Shown here: positions 1 to 8,978 of the stretch, one piece after another
Layout of the letters: every line of letters starts with the position of its first letter
Numbering within the stretch: the first letter of the stretch is position 1
NCBI RefSeq assembly: GCF_023667495.1
Contig: NZ_JAMOZL010000005.1
Span: 434,001 to 498,000, forward strand
DNA: 64,000 nt
From: Dyadobacter sp. MSC1_007
GTDB lineage: Bacteria; Bacteroidota; Bacteroidia; Cytophagales; Spirosomataceae
Reading direction: 5' to 3'
Program-made: the position numbers and the translations under genes
The notes under the pieces: generated by a model
Told to the model about the DNA's origin: nothing
The model's input: the letters and a program-made list of their open reading frames with translations, nothing else
Databases searched by the model: none

Positions 1-966
1 GACAAAAGTACTGTTCCCGTTGGAACTGCTGAAAAAGTACATGCGGCAATCGCGAAGAATGCGACGGTAGAATTCGATGTCGTATCCAATCCCGAGTTCC
101 TTCGTGAAGGTGTGGCGGTGGAAGATTTCATGAAACCCGACCGCGTTGTGGTGGGTACTTCCTCGGAAAAAGCCAAAAAGGTAATGGAGAAGCTTTACGC
201 TCCGCTTGTGAGGCAAGGCAACCCCGTTATTTTTATGGATGAGCGCTCGGCCGAAATGACCAAATATGCGGCGAACTCATTCCTCGCGATGAAAATTACT
301 TTCATGAACGAGATCGCCAATCTTTGTGAGAAAGTAGGTGCCAATGTTGATGATATTCGTCGTGGTATCGGTACCGACAGCCGCATTGGAAAGCGTTTCC
401 TTTTTGCAGGTATCGGATATGGTGGAAGCTGTTTCCCGAAAGACGTTCAGGCCCTGGCCAAAACTTCGAAGGATTACGATTATGATTTCCGTATCCTGAA
501 ATCGGTGATGGACGTGAACGACGACCAGAAGAAGAAATTACTTCCGATGGTAGAAGGCTATTTTACTGACGGTCTCAAAGGAAAAACCGTTGCTGTGTGG
601 GGATTGGCATTCAAACCCTATACGGACGACATCCGCGAAGCGCCCGCATTGGAGAACATCGAAGCATTGCTCGCCGCTGGTGCAAAAGTAACAGCTTACG
701 ATCCCGAAGCGATGAACAATGTGAAAGGTATCCTGGGCGACAAAGTAACGTTCTGCCACACGCCTTATGCCGCGCTGGACGATGCCGATGCATTAATGAT
801 CTTTACCGAATGGCCGCAGTTCCGTACGCCGGAGTTTGAGAAAATGGGTAAACTGCTGAAGAACAAAGTGATTTTCGACGGAAGAAACCTTTATGAACTT
901 GACATGATGCGTGAAATGGGCTACACCTATTACAGCATTGGCAGGGAAAAAGTGGTTCCGGCCTGA
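1..966 (+). CDS. ugd: UDP-glucose 6-dehydrogenase, 5' end missing
   Basis: Cytosolic enzyme that oxidises UDP-glucose to UDP-glucuronate with two NAD+. The open frame enters from the left edge, so the N-terminal Rossmann domain is mostly outside the window and 321 residues are visible. Family landmarks are STVPVGT at the very start, SNPEFLREG, and the active-site stretch GGSCFPKD with the catalytic Cys at codon 430-432. A C-terminal UDP-binding domain follows (VWGLAFKPYTDD). The first ATG inside the fragment (112) is not the start because conserved sequence precedes it in frame. The next gene, 39 bp downstream, uses the product UDP-glucuronate, so the two probably form one operon. Identity is secure. 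Confidence 0.96.
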   Translation, partial: DKSTVPVGTAEKVHAAIAKNATVEFDVVSNPEFLREGVAVEDFMKPDRVVVGTSSEKAKKVMEKLYAPLVRQGNPVIFMDERSAEMTKYAANSFLAMKITFMNEIANLCEKVGANVDDIRRGIGTDSRIGKRFLFAGIGYGGSCFPKDVQALAKTSKDYDYDFRILKSVMDVNDDQKKKLLPMVEGYFTDGLKGKTVAVWGLAFKPYTDDIREAPALENIEALLAAGAKVTAYDPEAMNNVKGILGDKVTFCHTPYAALDDADALMIFTEWPQFRTPEFEKMGKLLKNKVIFDGRNLYELDMMREMGYTYYSIGREKVVPA

Positions 967-1005
967 TCAAAACCAAATATTTACATCTAACCAATCTCAT
1001 TTTTA

Positions 1006-1998
1006 ATGAAACGTGTCTTAATTACGGGAGCAGCAGGTTTCCTGGGTTCGCACCTCTGCGAGCGTTTTTTAAAGGAGGGAATGTATGTGATCGGAATGGA
1101 TAACCTGATCACCGGTGATATGCGCAATATCGAGCACCTGATGCCAAACCCAAATTTTGAGTTTTACCATCATGATGTGACCAAATATGTGCATGTACCT
1201 GGCGAGCTGGATTATATCATGCATTTCGCATCGCCCGCAAGCCCGATTGACTATCTGAAAATTCCTATCCAGACATTGAAAGTCGGTGCGATGGGAACGC
1301 ACAACTTGCTGGGACTTGCCCGAGTAAAAAACGCACGTTTCATTATCGCTTCCACTTCGGAAGTATATGGTGACCCGCTGGTGCATCCTCAAACAGAGGA
1401 TTACTGGGGACACGTGAACCCGATCGGACCGAGAGGTTGCTACGATGAGGCGAAACGTTACCAGGAGGCTATTACAATGGCTTACCATCGTTACCACAAC
1501 CTGGAAACGCGGATCGTTCGTATTTTCAACACTTACGGGCCGAGAATGCGCCTTAACGATGGACGGGTACTTCCTGCATTCATTGGACAGGCGTTGCGTG
1601 GCGAGGATATTACTGTTTTCGGAGATGGTACGCAAACCCGCGCATTCTGCTATGTGGATGATCTGGTAGAAGGCATTTACCGGTTGCTGATGAGTGATTA
1701 TTCATTACCTGTCAACATTGGTAACCCTACCGAGATCACGATCGGCCAGTTCGCTGAGGAGATCATTGCGCTCACAGGTACAGATCAGAAAGTGGTTTAC
1801 AAGCCGCTTCCACAAGACGATCCAAAGCAACGTCAGCCGGATATTACGAAAGCAAAAGAAATCCTAGGCTGGGAACCGAAAGTTTCCCGCGCAGAAGGCT
1901 TACGGATCACTTACGACTATTTCAGAAGCCTGCCGAAAGAAAGGCTGTACGAAGAGTCGAACCACCGTGGTTTTGAAGGATTCAGCAAAAGCAAGTAA
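1006..1998 (+). CDS. UDP-glucuronate decarboxylase (UDP-xylose synthase)
   Basis: Extended short-chain dehydrogenase/reductase of 330 residues. The NAD-binding motif GAAGFLGSH is at residues 8-16 and the catalytic YxxxK is Tyr146/Lys150 (YDEAK). The sequence NTYGPRM is typical of UDP-glucuronate decarboxylase (UXS), which converts UDP-glucuronate to UDP-xylose. Its place directly after ugd supports this over dTDP-glucose 4,6-dehydratase, a close paralogue family. UDP-xylose would feed capsule, exopolysaccharide or glycoprotein synthesis. It ends just before a strong bidirectional terminator. The exact product sugar is inferred from family and context. Confidence 0.9.
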   Translation: MKRVLITGAAGFLGSHLCERFLKEGMYVIGMDNLITGDMRNIEHLMPNPNFEFYHHDVTKYVHVPGELDYIMHFASPASPIDYLKIPIQTLKVGAMGTHNLLGLARVKNARFIIASTSEVYGDPLVHPQTEDYWGHVNPIGPRGCYDEAKRYQEAITMAYHRYHNLETRIVRIFNTYGPRMRLNDGRVLPAFIGQALRGEDITVFGDGTQTRAFCYVDDLVEGIYRLLMSDYSLPVNIGNPTEITIGQFAEEIIALTGTDQKVVYKPLPQDDPKQRQPDITKAKEILGWEPKVSRAEGLRITYDYFRSLPKERLYEESNHRGFEGFSKSK

Positions 1999-2020
1999 TG
2001 GAGCTATTAGGCCTACAATA

Positions 2021-2047
2021 AAAAACCCGCATTAAGCGGGTTTTTTT
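2021..2047. terminator. Bidirectional intrinsic terminator
   Basis: A perfect 10-bp stem (2021-2030 with 2036-2045) has a 5-nt ATTAA loop, with an A-run on one side and a T-run on the other. It lies between convergent genes and can end transcription of the UDP-xylose synthase gene (plus) and frr (minus). Confidence 0.9.
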
Positions 2048-2071
2048 GGTTATAGGGTAAGATAGTCTGTT

Positions 2072-2632
2072 TTAAACTTCCATGATTTCCTTTTCCTTGG
2101 CGGCGAAAATCTGTTCTACCTTTGTGATAAAGCTGTCTGTAAGTTTCTGAACACGGTCCTCGCTGATTTTGACCAAATCCTCAGCAACACCTTCTTTCGT
2201 CAATTTTCTCAAAGAATTGTTGGCGTCCTGGCGGATGTTACGGATGTTGATCTTCGCGGTTTCGATTTCATTTTTTGCCCGCTTAACCAATTCGCGTCTG
2301 CGTTCTTCATTCAATGGAGGAACAGAAATCCGGATCATTTCTCCATCATTGGATGGTGAAAATCCCAGATTACCATTGCGGATCGCCTTTTCGATTTCGT
2401 TGATAATCTTCTTCTCAAAAGGTTTGATCGCGATCGTACGCGCATCGGGCGTGTTGATCGTCGCCACATTTTGTATTGGGGTCATCGAACCGTAATAGTC
2501 GATCTGAAGACCTTCTAACATTTGAGGAGATGCTTTCCCGGCGCGGATTTTGCCGAGTTCAATAAGAAGGTGCTTGATAGCGCCTTCCATGGTGTCCTTG
2601 GCGTCATCCAGGTATAATTCTATTTCTTCCAT
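2072..2632 (-). CDS. frr: Ribosome recycling factor
   Basis: RRF works with EF-G to split post-termination ribosomes for a new round of translation. The 186-residue length matches the family (about 185). The internal segment with RISVPPLNEERRRELVK and the C-terminal half of the long three-helix bundle are characteristic. It lies 27 bp downstream of pyrH on the same strand, an order common in bacteria, so the two are probably co-transcribed. Nothing unusual was seen. Confidence 0.97.
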   Translation of the reverse strand: MEEIELYLDDAKDTMEGAIKHLLIELGKIRAGKASPQMLEGLQIDYYGSMTPIQNVATINTPDARTIAIKPFEKKIINEIEKAIRNGNLGFSPSNDGEMIRISVPPLNEERRRELVKRAKNEIETAKINIRNIRQDANNSLRKLTKEGVAEDLVKISEDRVQKLTDSFITKVEQIFAAKEKEIMEV

Positions 2633-2659
2633 TGTTTTGTAGTAAGCTGTATATTTCTG

Positions 2660-3379
2660 TTAGTTCGATATCAAAGTTCCGACGTCGCCTCCCATGACCA
2701 GGTCATAAAGGTTACCAGGCTTATTCATATCAAATACGATGATCGGGAGATCGTTTTCCTTGCAAAGCGTGAAAGCAGTAAGGTCCATGATCTTGAGATT
2801 TCTCGACAATGCTTCGTCAAATGTAAGCTGGGTAAATTTGGTGGCCGTCGGATCTTTTTCCGGATCAGCCGTGTATACCCCATCGACACGTGTGCCTTTC
2901 AATACCACTTCCGATTCTGATTCGATAGCGCGTAGTCCGGCGGTTGTATCAGTTGTAAAGTAAGGGTTACCGGTTCCAGCTCCGAAGATCACGACGCGGC
3001 CTTTTTCAAGGTGACGCACCGCGCGGCGGCGGATAAGCGGTTCGCAAACCTGCTCCATTTTGATCGCCGACATCAAACGGGTGTTCACACCGTGCTTTTC
3101 AAGAGAACTCTGGATGGCCATTCCGTTGATAACGGTAGCAAGCATGCCCATATGGTCACCTTGTACACGATCTATTCCGGATTTTTCCACAGAAGCCCCG
3201 CGAAAGATATTTCCACCACCAATTACGATTGCAACCTGTACGCCGACCTCGGTAATCCTTTTGATTTCCTTGGCATAATTATCGAGAATGTTGAAGTCAA
3301 TAACCTGGGCTTTGTCGCCCCCATTAAGGGCTTCTCCGCTGAGTTTGAGTAATAAACGTTTGTATTTTGGTTCCGGCAT
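2660..3379 (-). CDS. pyrH: Uridylate kinase (UMP kinase)
   Basis: Amino-acid-kinase-fold enzyme of 239 residues that phosphorylates UMP to UDP in pyrimidine nucleotide synthesis. Visible motifs are [13 protein letters not shown] at the N-terminus, the glycine loop IGGGNIFRG and the C-terminal MDLTAF region. The hexameric bacterial enzyme is usually regulated by GTP and UTP. It sits between the biotin-carrier gene and frr on the minus strand, with frr next downstream. Confidence 0.97.
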   Translation of the reverse strand: MPEPKYKRLLLKLSGEALNGGDKAQVIDFNILDNYAKEIKRITEVGVQVAIVIGGGNIFRGASVEKSGIDRVQGDHMGMLATVINGMAIQSSLEKHGVNTRLMSAIKMEQVCEPLIRRRAVRHLEKGRVVIFGAGTGNPYFTTDTTAGLRAIESESEVVLKGTRVDGVYTADPEKDPTATKFTQLTFDEALSRNLKIMDLTAFTLCKENDLPIIVFDMNKPGNLYDLVMGGDVGTLISN

Positions 3380-3441
3380 GGTTGTGACTTGGTGTTTTGA
3401 TCCGTAAAAATAAGCGCACGAAGTTCAGATTCACAAGTAAT

Positions 3442-3966
3442 TTATTGAAACTCCAGTAATACCTGGTTTTTTTCAACAATTTGGCCGGGGGATACTTTCA
3501 GGGTTTTGATGATGCCGCTGCCTGACGATTTGATCACATTTTCCATTTTCATCGCCACCAGCACCAGCAGATTATCACCCTTGCTGATCTCGTCGCCCTC
3601 GGAGACGGCGATGGACTGGATCAGGCCGGGCATTGGTGCTTTTACGTTATTGACTTTTTGCGTAGCGCCCGCCTGCATACCCATGCCTTCCAGCAGCAGG
3701 TCGAGGTTGTCCTTCGCAGAGGTGAAGAAATGCTGACCGTTAATCAGCAGATGCACCGACTTTTCGGCCGCATTTTGTTCGAATACTTCAATGTTGTAAG
3801 ACTTATTTTGCCAGATCACATGAAAGCGATTTGGGCCAATGCTGGCAATATCTCCGTCGAACCGGCTTCCTGCAATGTACCAGCCATCTTTTTTCTGATC
3901 TATCTCAAAAATATCAGCCTGCCCGGTTTCGGTCGACGGGGTATTCCCGACATTCACTTTTAACAT
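3442..3966 (-). CDS. Biotin carboxyl carrier protein (acyl-CoA carboxylase subunit)
   Basis: A 174-residue protein with a C-terminal biotinyl domain. The AMKM motif at residues 138-141 has Lys140 as the biotin attachment site, and an upstream PMPG motif marks the same fold. Such proteins carry CO2 between a biotin carboxylase and a carboxyltransferase. The carboxyltransferase encoded at 28096-29655 is a plausible partner, but no biotin carboxylase is in the window. The ATG (3964-3966) lies upstream of the dusB stop, giving a 7-bp overlap (3960-3966) that suggests translational coupling to dusB. The N-terminal half is like that of propionyl/methylcrotonyl-type carriers. The substrate cannot be told from sequence. 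Confidence 0.87.
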   Translation of the reverse strand: MLKVNVGNTPSTETGQADIFEIDQKKDGWYIAGSRFDGDIASIGPNRFHVIWQNKSYNIEVFEQNAAEKSVHLLINGQHFFTSAKDNLDLLLEGMGMQAGATQKVNNVKAPMPGLIQSIAVSEGDEISKGDNLLVLVAMKMENVIKSSGSGIIKTLKVSPGQIVEKNQVLLEFQ

Positions 3967-4949
3967 ACCATTTCGCTGTAATCGTTGGAAACCTCTTGTA
4001 AAATGCTATTCAGCTCGTCGAACGTCATGGCCTCCACCAATCGCATGCGGTAAGGTTTGAAATGTTCGAGACCTTTGAAATAGTTGGTATAATGCCTTCT
4101 CATTTCGAAAACGCCTGCTACCGGCCCTTTCCAGCGGATCGAAAATTCGAGGTGGCGCCTGCACACATCCACGCGCTGTTCCATTGTCGGCGGTGCCAGC
4201 TTTTCACCGGTTTTCATATAATGCTTGATCTCGTTGAAGATCCACGGGTTGCCAATGGTAGCACGTCCGATCATAATGCCGTCGACACCATATCTGTTTT
4301 TGTATTCCAATGCTTTCTCAGGTGTATCCACATCGCCATTTCCGAAGATGGGGATCGTGATTCTGGGATTTTCCTTGATCCTGGCGATCAGAGACCAGTC
4401 GGCGGAGCCTTTGTACATCTGTACGCGGGTGCGTCCATGAATGGACAATGCTTTGATTCCGATATCTTGCAGACGTTCGGCCACGTCTTCGACATTCCTC
4501 GTATTCTCGTCCCAACCGAGCCTGGTTTTAACGGTAACGGGCAAATGCGTCGATTTGATAACGGCCTCAGTCATTTTCACCATTTTTGGAATGTCCTGCA
4601 ACAATGCAGCACCTGCCCCGCGGCAAGCGACATTCTTCACAGGGCAACCATAATTGATATCTATCAGGTCAGGATTAACGCGTGACGCGATCTCCGCACA
4701 GGAGCCCATCGTTTCAATATCACTGCCAAAAAGCTGGATGCCGACGGGTCTTTCATATTCAAAAATATCAAGCTTTTGTACGCTCTTTGCCGCGTCACGG
4801 ATCAGCCCTTCTGAGGACACAAACTCGGTATACATCAGGTCTGCGCCATTTTCCTTACAAACCGCACGGAACGGTGGGTCGCTCACATCCTCCATCGGTG
4901 CGAGCAACAAAGGGAAATCCCCTAATGCTATATTTCCAATTTTTACCAT
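3960..4949 (-). CDS. dusB: tRNA-dihydrouridine synthase (DusB type)
   Basis: FMN-dependent TIM-barrel enzyme that reduces specific uridines in the tRNA D-loop. Motifs are LAPMEDVSDPPFR at the N-terminus, NYGCPVKN with the catalytic Cys, VKTRLGWD, and the phosphate-binding GIMIGRATIGNPW. I place the start at the internal ATG at 4949, giving 329 residues, because an AAGGA-like ribosome site lies just upstream and the protein then begins as homologues do. An in-frame ATG at 4985 would add 12 residues without conservation. It overlaps the biotin-carrier gene by 7 bp. Confidence 0.94.
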   Translation of the reverse strand: MVKIGNIALGDFPLLLAPMEDVSDPPFRAVCKENGADLMYTEFVSSEGLIRDAAKSVQKLDIFEYERPVGIQLFGSDIETMGSCAEIASRVNPDLIDINYGCPVKNVACRGAGAALLQDIPKMVKMTEAVIKSTHLPVTVKTRLGWDENTRNVEDVAERLQDIGIKALSIHGRTRVQMYKGSADWSLIARIKENPRITIPIFGNGDVDTPEKALEYKNRYGVDGIMIGRATIGNPWIFNEIKHYMKTGEKLAPPTMEQRVDVCRRHLEFSIRWKGPVAGVFEMRRHYTNYFKGLEHFKPYRMRLVEAMTFDELNSILQEVSNDYSEMVC

Positions 4950-5065
4950 CTCACGTCCTTCTTTGCTATGTAATGTAACCGGCACGACTGTTAACAGCCT
5001 GAGTACTCTCTACTTACAAAGCCCTTATTTATAAATTGATAATAAACTGTAAATTTACACCAATT

Positions 5066-6025
5066 ATGCAAAATAGTAACCCGAATCTGGTTGTTTCCCG
5101 TGTGCCTGGAACCTGGGGCAGTTTATTGGTTCTGATAGGCTTCGTCCTGATAGGGATGGCCGTGGGCAATGTTTTAGCACTTATTGTTCTGGCCATTTAC
5201 TTTTCTGCCGATATCGAAAACATCGCTACGCTTCTTAATCAACTGATCACCGTTCCTGAAAAAGTACAGGACGGATGGAATGCGCTGATGATTTTGCAGG
5301 GTACAGTCCACTTTTTTTCCTATTTGCTTCCTTCGTTAATATTCTGGTTTTATATTGAACGACGTTCGGTGAAAGAATTCAGCCCGGGCAAGAAACCCGC
5401 GCCTTACATCTGGTTGCTTGCTTTTCTGCTTGTACTGACATTTATCCCGGTCAACAGTAAGTTCATTGAGTGGAATGCGGCTATGGACCTGCCCGACGCA
5501 TTGTCTGGCCTTGAAAACTGGATGCGGGAAAAGGAAGACCAGCTTTCGGTGATGACGACATTCCTGACTGGCTATAAGGATTTCGGTCAATTGCTGATCG
5601 CATTGTTTGTGGTGACGCTATTGCCCGCGCTTGGCGAGGAAATACTTTTCAGAGGTGTTATCCAGACCAAGCTTTCCGAGCAGCTTAACAATATCCATGT
5701 GGCGATCTGGCTTGCTGCCGCCATTTTTAGTGCCATTCATTTCCAGTTCTACGGATTTATTCCGCGCATGATGCTGGGCGCATTGTTTGGTTATCTCTAT
5801 TATTGGACGGGTAGCTTGTGGGTAGCCGTACTGGCGCATTTCGTCAACAACGGCTTTGTGCTTGTGATGATGTACCTGCACAACATCGACGTGGTGAAGA
5901 TCAATATTGAAGAAACGAAATCGATGCCGGAGTGGATAGTGCTCATCTCGCTGGTACTTTCCCTGGGGATTATCAGCATTATCCGGCGAAGTACGAAAGT
6001 CCAGCACTACCGGGCTGACACGTAA
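5066..6025 (+). CDS. CPBP-family intramembrane glutamic protease
   Basis: Polytopic membrane protein of 319 residues with the three CPBP (Rce1/Abi) motifs: EEILFRG, FSAIHF and HFVNNG, which together form the glutamate/histidine active site in the membrane. About eight hydrophobic helices are visible. Family members cleave membrane substrates or process peptides, but the substrate here is unknown. The ATG at 5066 is preferred over an in-frame TTG at 5036. It is followed closely by a DUF2007 gene and cdsA, probably as one transcription unit. Confidence 0.9.
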   Translation: MQNSNPNLVVSRVPGTWGSLLVLIGFVLIGMAVGNVLALIVLAIYFSADIENIATLLNQLITVPEKVQDGWNALMILQGTVHFFSYLLPSLIFWFYIERRSVKEFSPGKKPAPYIWLLAFLLVLTFIPVNSKFIEWNAAMDLPDALSGLENWMREKEDQLSVMTTFLTGYKDFGQLLIALFVVTLLPALGEEILFRGVIQTKLSEQLNNIHVAIWLAAAIFSAIHFQFYGFIPRMMLGALFGYLYYWTGSLWVAVLAHFVNNGFVLVMMYLHNIDVVKINIEETKSMPEWIVLISLVLSLGIISIIRRSTKVQHYRADT

Positions 6026-6055
6026 TTATAACATAGTTTAAAGAAACAGTATCTA

Positions 6056-6277
6056 ATGGACGAGAATTGGGTGAAGGCCTATCAGAGCGGACAAATGATC
6101 CGTGCGGAGATAGCACGGGAGATTTTGGAACAAAATGGAATAGCGGCAGTCATTGTGAACAAAAAAGACAGCAGCTATCCGATCTTCGGAATGTGTGAAG
6201 TCCATGTGCCTGCGGGCGACCTGTTACAGGCCCAAACCATACTGACGAATGAAGACGCGCTTAAAGAATCTGAGTAA
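6056..6277 (+). CDS. DUF2007-family small protein
   Basis: A 73-residue soluble protein matching the DUF2007 pattern. It has an N-terminal strand with A-E-I-A-R-E-ILEQNGI, a central region ending in Y-P-I-F-G, and a C-terminal helix with the L-L-x-A-x-x-I-L motif. The family has been called a putative signal-transducing domain related to PII-like folds, but its function is not established. Its stop overlaps the cdsA start by 29 bp, which suggests coupled translation. The surrounding genes concern membrane proteases and lipid synthesis. Confidence 0.82.
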   Translation: MDENWVKAYQSGQMIRAEIAREILEQNGIAAVIVNKKDSSYPIFGMCEVHVPAGDLLQAQTILTNEDALKESE

Positions 6278-7082
6278 TTTACAGCAACGAACCATCACTG
6301 CGCTTGCCGGCGTGTTTGTCATCATTAGTTGTATCGTTTACAGTGAATGGAGCTTCCTGTTGCTTTTTTGCGCCCTCAGTTCACTGACCCAACTCGAATT
6401 TTACAAGCTGCTGGGGCTCGATGGTAACCAACCTTTAACATATTATGGTACGTTCTGTGGCACAGTCATGATGTTACTTGCGTATCTGATAGAACAGGAC
6501 ATTGTCAAGTTTGAAAATTACTTCATTATCAGTCCGTTGCTGTCGATGATCTTTTTTATCAAACTATACAAAAAGAATGACTTAAAGCCATTTACGAACA
6601 TCGGCTTTACGTTCCTGGGAATCATTTATGTGGCGTTGCCATTTGCGCTGATCATTGTGATGGCCATGCGGGGAGGACGTTACAATTACGAGATCGTGCT
6701 TGGGAGCCTGCTTTTGCTTTGGGCCTCTGATATCGGCGGATATTTTGCCGGGACCAAGTTTGGCAGGAGGAAGCTTTTTGAAAGGATTTCGCCTAAAAAA
6801 TCGTGGGAAGGCGCGATTGGAAGTGCGTTGTTTGCAGCGGTTATTGCATTTGCTCTGGGCCTTTATTTCCGTACCTTCGAGCCTTGGAAATGGTACTGCA
6901 TAGGTGCGATTATCGTGGTGGTAGGGACTTACGGGGACCTTGTAGAGTCGCTTTTCAAGAGAAGTATTGCGATCAAAGACTCAGGGAGCAGCATTCCGGG
7001 TCACGGTGGCTTTCTCGACCGGTTTGACGGACTTTTGCTGTCGGCACCATTTATTGTTACGTTTTTAAAGTTATTTTCCTGA
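6249..7082 (+). CDS. cdsA: Phosphatidate cytidylyltransferase (CDP-diglyceride synthase)
   Basis: Integral membrane enzyme making CDP-diacylglycerol from phosphatidic acid and CTP, the branch point of phospholipid synthesis. It has 277 residues and about eight TM helices. The C-terminal CdsA signature is present: GYFAGTKFGRRK, SPKKSWEG, and DLVESLFKR followed by KDSG and PGHGGFLDRFD. The start ATG lies inside the DUF2007 gene and gives a typical N-terminus just before the first TM helix. Confidence 0.95.
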   Translation: MKTRLKNLSNLQQRTITALAGVFVIISCIVYSEWSFLLLFCALSSLTQLEFYKLLGLDGNQPLTYYGTFCGTVMMLLAYLIEQDIVKFENYFIISPLLSMIFFIKLYKKNDLKPFTNIGFTFLGIIYVALPFALIIVMAMRGGRYNYEIVLGSLLLLWASDIGGYFAGTKFGRRKLFERISPKKSWEGAIGSALFAAVIAFALGLYFRTFEPWKWYCIGAIIVVVGTYGDLVESLFKRSIAIKDSGSSIPGHGGFLDRFDGLLLSAPFIVTFLKLFS

Positions 7083-7251
7083 CTAAAATGGCTTTGTATA
7101 AAACCCCGGGGCAATGCATCCGTAAGGAAGGTCGTTTGTAAATCAGGAATGGATTTTTTACAAAGTAGTTGTAGTAAGCTATTGAAGGAAGTTATATTAT
7201 CGTGCTAATTAAAGCTTGCAGGCAACTATCCTGAGGCATAATCTGGAAGGA

Positions 7252-8007
7252 ATGAAACGGAGTTTTTTGATATTGATCCTGGCGCTTGCGGGAATGTTGG
7301 GTTTTCGGGATGCGTCGGCCCAGGGCGAAAAAAAGGCGATCAGCTTTTCAGGGATGGTCGTAGGAGGTAAAACCACCGAAGTGCTTGGAGGGGCAACCAT
7401 ATTCATCGCAAATGCCGGTCGCGGAACGCTTGCCAAAGCGGACGGATCGTTTACAATCCCCGTTTTTCCAGGAGATAGCATCGTGTTCAGTTATGTGGGA
7501 TTTAAAAAGCAATACCACATTATCCCAAGAGGTTATAATTCAGATATTTACTCGGCGATTGTTGCATTGCGTGAAGACGTTGTGACGCTTTCCGGAGTAA
7601 CAATCTATCCTTATTCGACCGAAGAAGAATTTAAAAAGGCATTTTTGGCGCTTAAACTGCCAGATCAGGCCGATCGCGACGCGTTGGCAAAGAGTACGGA
7701 TCCCGACTATATCAACCGCATGGCCGCGCAGGTACCCAATAATGCGCAAACGAACTACAGGTATTCCATGGACCAGCTGCTTTTCGGTCGTGAATCTGCC
7801 GCAAATAAAGGCTTCGCAACCAGTTTCCCTTTCCTGAACCCGTTTGCATGGGCTAACTTCATCAAGTCAGTAAAAAGAGGAGATTTGAAACAGAAAGACT
7901 GGCGCAAAGACCTGAACGCGGCCCCGCGTGAAAGTATCACCAAGCAGGATTTCATTGCACCGCCTCCGAGCGAAACCGAAGCTGCGAAGAAAAATTCAGG
8001 CAATTAA
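7252..8007 (+). CDS. Exported protein with carboxypeptidase-regulatory-like domain
   Basis: A 251-residue protein starting at the internal ATG 7252, with a GGAAGG stretch just before it. Residues 1-24 form a signal peptide ending in ASAQ. Residues about 30-115 resemble the CarboxypepD_reg-like beta-sandwich found at the N-terminus of TonB-dependent receptors, including the G-x-x-x-VLGGATIFI and FTIPVFPGDSIVFSYVGF patterns. No receptor barrel follows. The C-terminal half is charged and unrecognised. It may be a periplasmic or outer-membrane-associated protein. Function unknown. It lies 170 bp after cdsA. Confidence 0.75.
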   Translation: MKRSFLILILALAGMLGFRDASAQGEKKAISFSGMVVGGKTTEVLGGATIFIANAGRGTLAKADGSFTIPVFPGDSIVFSYVGFKKQYHIIPRGYNSDIYSAIVALREDVVTLSGVTIYPYSTEEEFKKAFLALKLPDQADRDALAKSTDPDYINRMAAQVPNNAQTNYRYSMDQLLFGRESAANKGFATSFPFLNPFAWANFIKSVKRGDLKQKDWRKDLNAAPRESITKQDFIAPPPSETEAAKKNSGN

Positions 8008-8008
8008 G

Positions 8009-8818
8009 TCAGCTTAAAACGGGCACAAACCGCTTCAATTCCACATCTGAACCATCGAAAACGGCAAAATGCTGTTGGGTAACCCATTCCCCGAGATTAA
8101 TATAACGGGAGTTAGGATTTACCTGCATGTCCAGCGTAAGGTGGCGATGCCCGAATATGTAGAAATCGTGATGTTGCGCCGCCTCCACTTCACGGCAGTA
8201 TTGGAATAGCCACTCATTATCTTCCCCTAAAAATCGCTCTTCCCCCTTGTTAACATTAGCAATGCGGCTCCTTTTCGACCATTCCGTTGCTATCCACATG
8301 CCTACGTCGGGATGGACGATGCGGAAAAGCCCCTGGAAAAAGCGGTTCTCAAATACCTTTTTCAAAAACTTATAGGTGCGGTCGCCAGGGCCAAGACCGT
8401 CCCCGTGACCGACTAATATTTCTTTATTTCCAACGGCAGAATCAAAGGTAAAGCTGATTGGATTGCGATAAATGGCGGCGCAGACTTCCTCGGTGAGATA
8501 CCCGGACATCCACATATCGTGGTTGCCAGTGAAGATGATCAGTTCGATGCCTTCGTCGGAAAGCTCTGCCAGCTTACCCAGCAGCCTCACGAAGCCTTTG
8601 GGCACTGCGCGGTTGTATTCAAACCAAAAATCGAATATATCGCCCACTAAAAAAATCACTTGCGCGTCGGCGCGAACTGATTCCAGCCATTCGACAATGC
8701 GTTTTTCGCGGGCCCTGCTGGCAGCGGGTGTCGGGACCCCAAGATGGTAATCAGATGAAAAGTACGCGCGTTTTCCGGCGTGGAGGCTTATATTTTTTTT
8801 CTCGAATTGAATATTCAT
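8009..8818 (-). CDS. lpxH: UDP-2,3-diacylglucosamine diphosphatase-type metallophosphoesterase
   Basis: Calcineurin-like phosphoesterase of 269 residues with the full metal-site set: SSDYHLG (Asp23, His25), GDIFDFW, GNHDMW, GHGDG and GHRH. In the lipid A pathway LpxH hydrolyses UDP-2,3-diacylglucosamine to lipid X at the inner membrane. The family pattern fits LpxH/LpxH2-like proteins of Bacteroidota. I use the ATG at 8818 because upstream codons to 8899 encode an Arg/Cys-rich extension without family character. It is convergent with the preceding exported-protein gene, with almost no gap. Confidence 0.85.
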   Translation of the reverse strand: MNIQFEKKNISLHAGKRAYFSSDYHLGVPTPAASRAREKRIVEWLESVRADAQVIFLVGDIFDFWFEYNRAVPKGFVRLLGKLAELSDEGIELIIFTGNHDMWMSGYLTEEVCAAIYRNPISFTFDSAVGNKEILVGHGDGLGPGDRTYKFLKKVFENRFFQGLFRIVHPDVGMWIATEWSKRSRIANVNKGEERFLGEDNEWLFQYCREVEAAQHHDFYIFGHRHLTLDMQVNPNSRYINLGEWVTQQHFAVFDGSDVELKRFVPVLS

Positions 8819-8978
8819 GCGGATGTGGCAAATGCTGCGCAATTTACAACCTTCCGGGTAAAAGGCACGCCTCAAATACAATCGTACCCTCCGAACCACT
8901 GACTCAAATTAATAACAGATAGGATCATTAAATGTGTAAATTTAATATGGTATCCATCCTATTTAAATACAGCTGGTT

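Noticed and set aside
1069..1635. Long antisense reading frame within the UDP-xylose synthase gene
   Set aside because: It lies wholly inside a clearly identified gene and its translation resembles no family; a reading-frame shadow.
4062..4685. Plus-strand frame of about 200 codons opposite dusB
   Set aside because: Cys/His-rich translation without domain pattern, and fully covered by a confident gene.
7088..7141. A 17-codon ATG frame after cdsA
   Set aside because: Too short, no recognised pattern and no evidence of translation.
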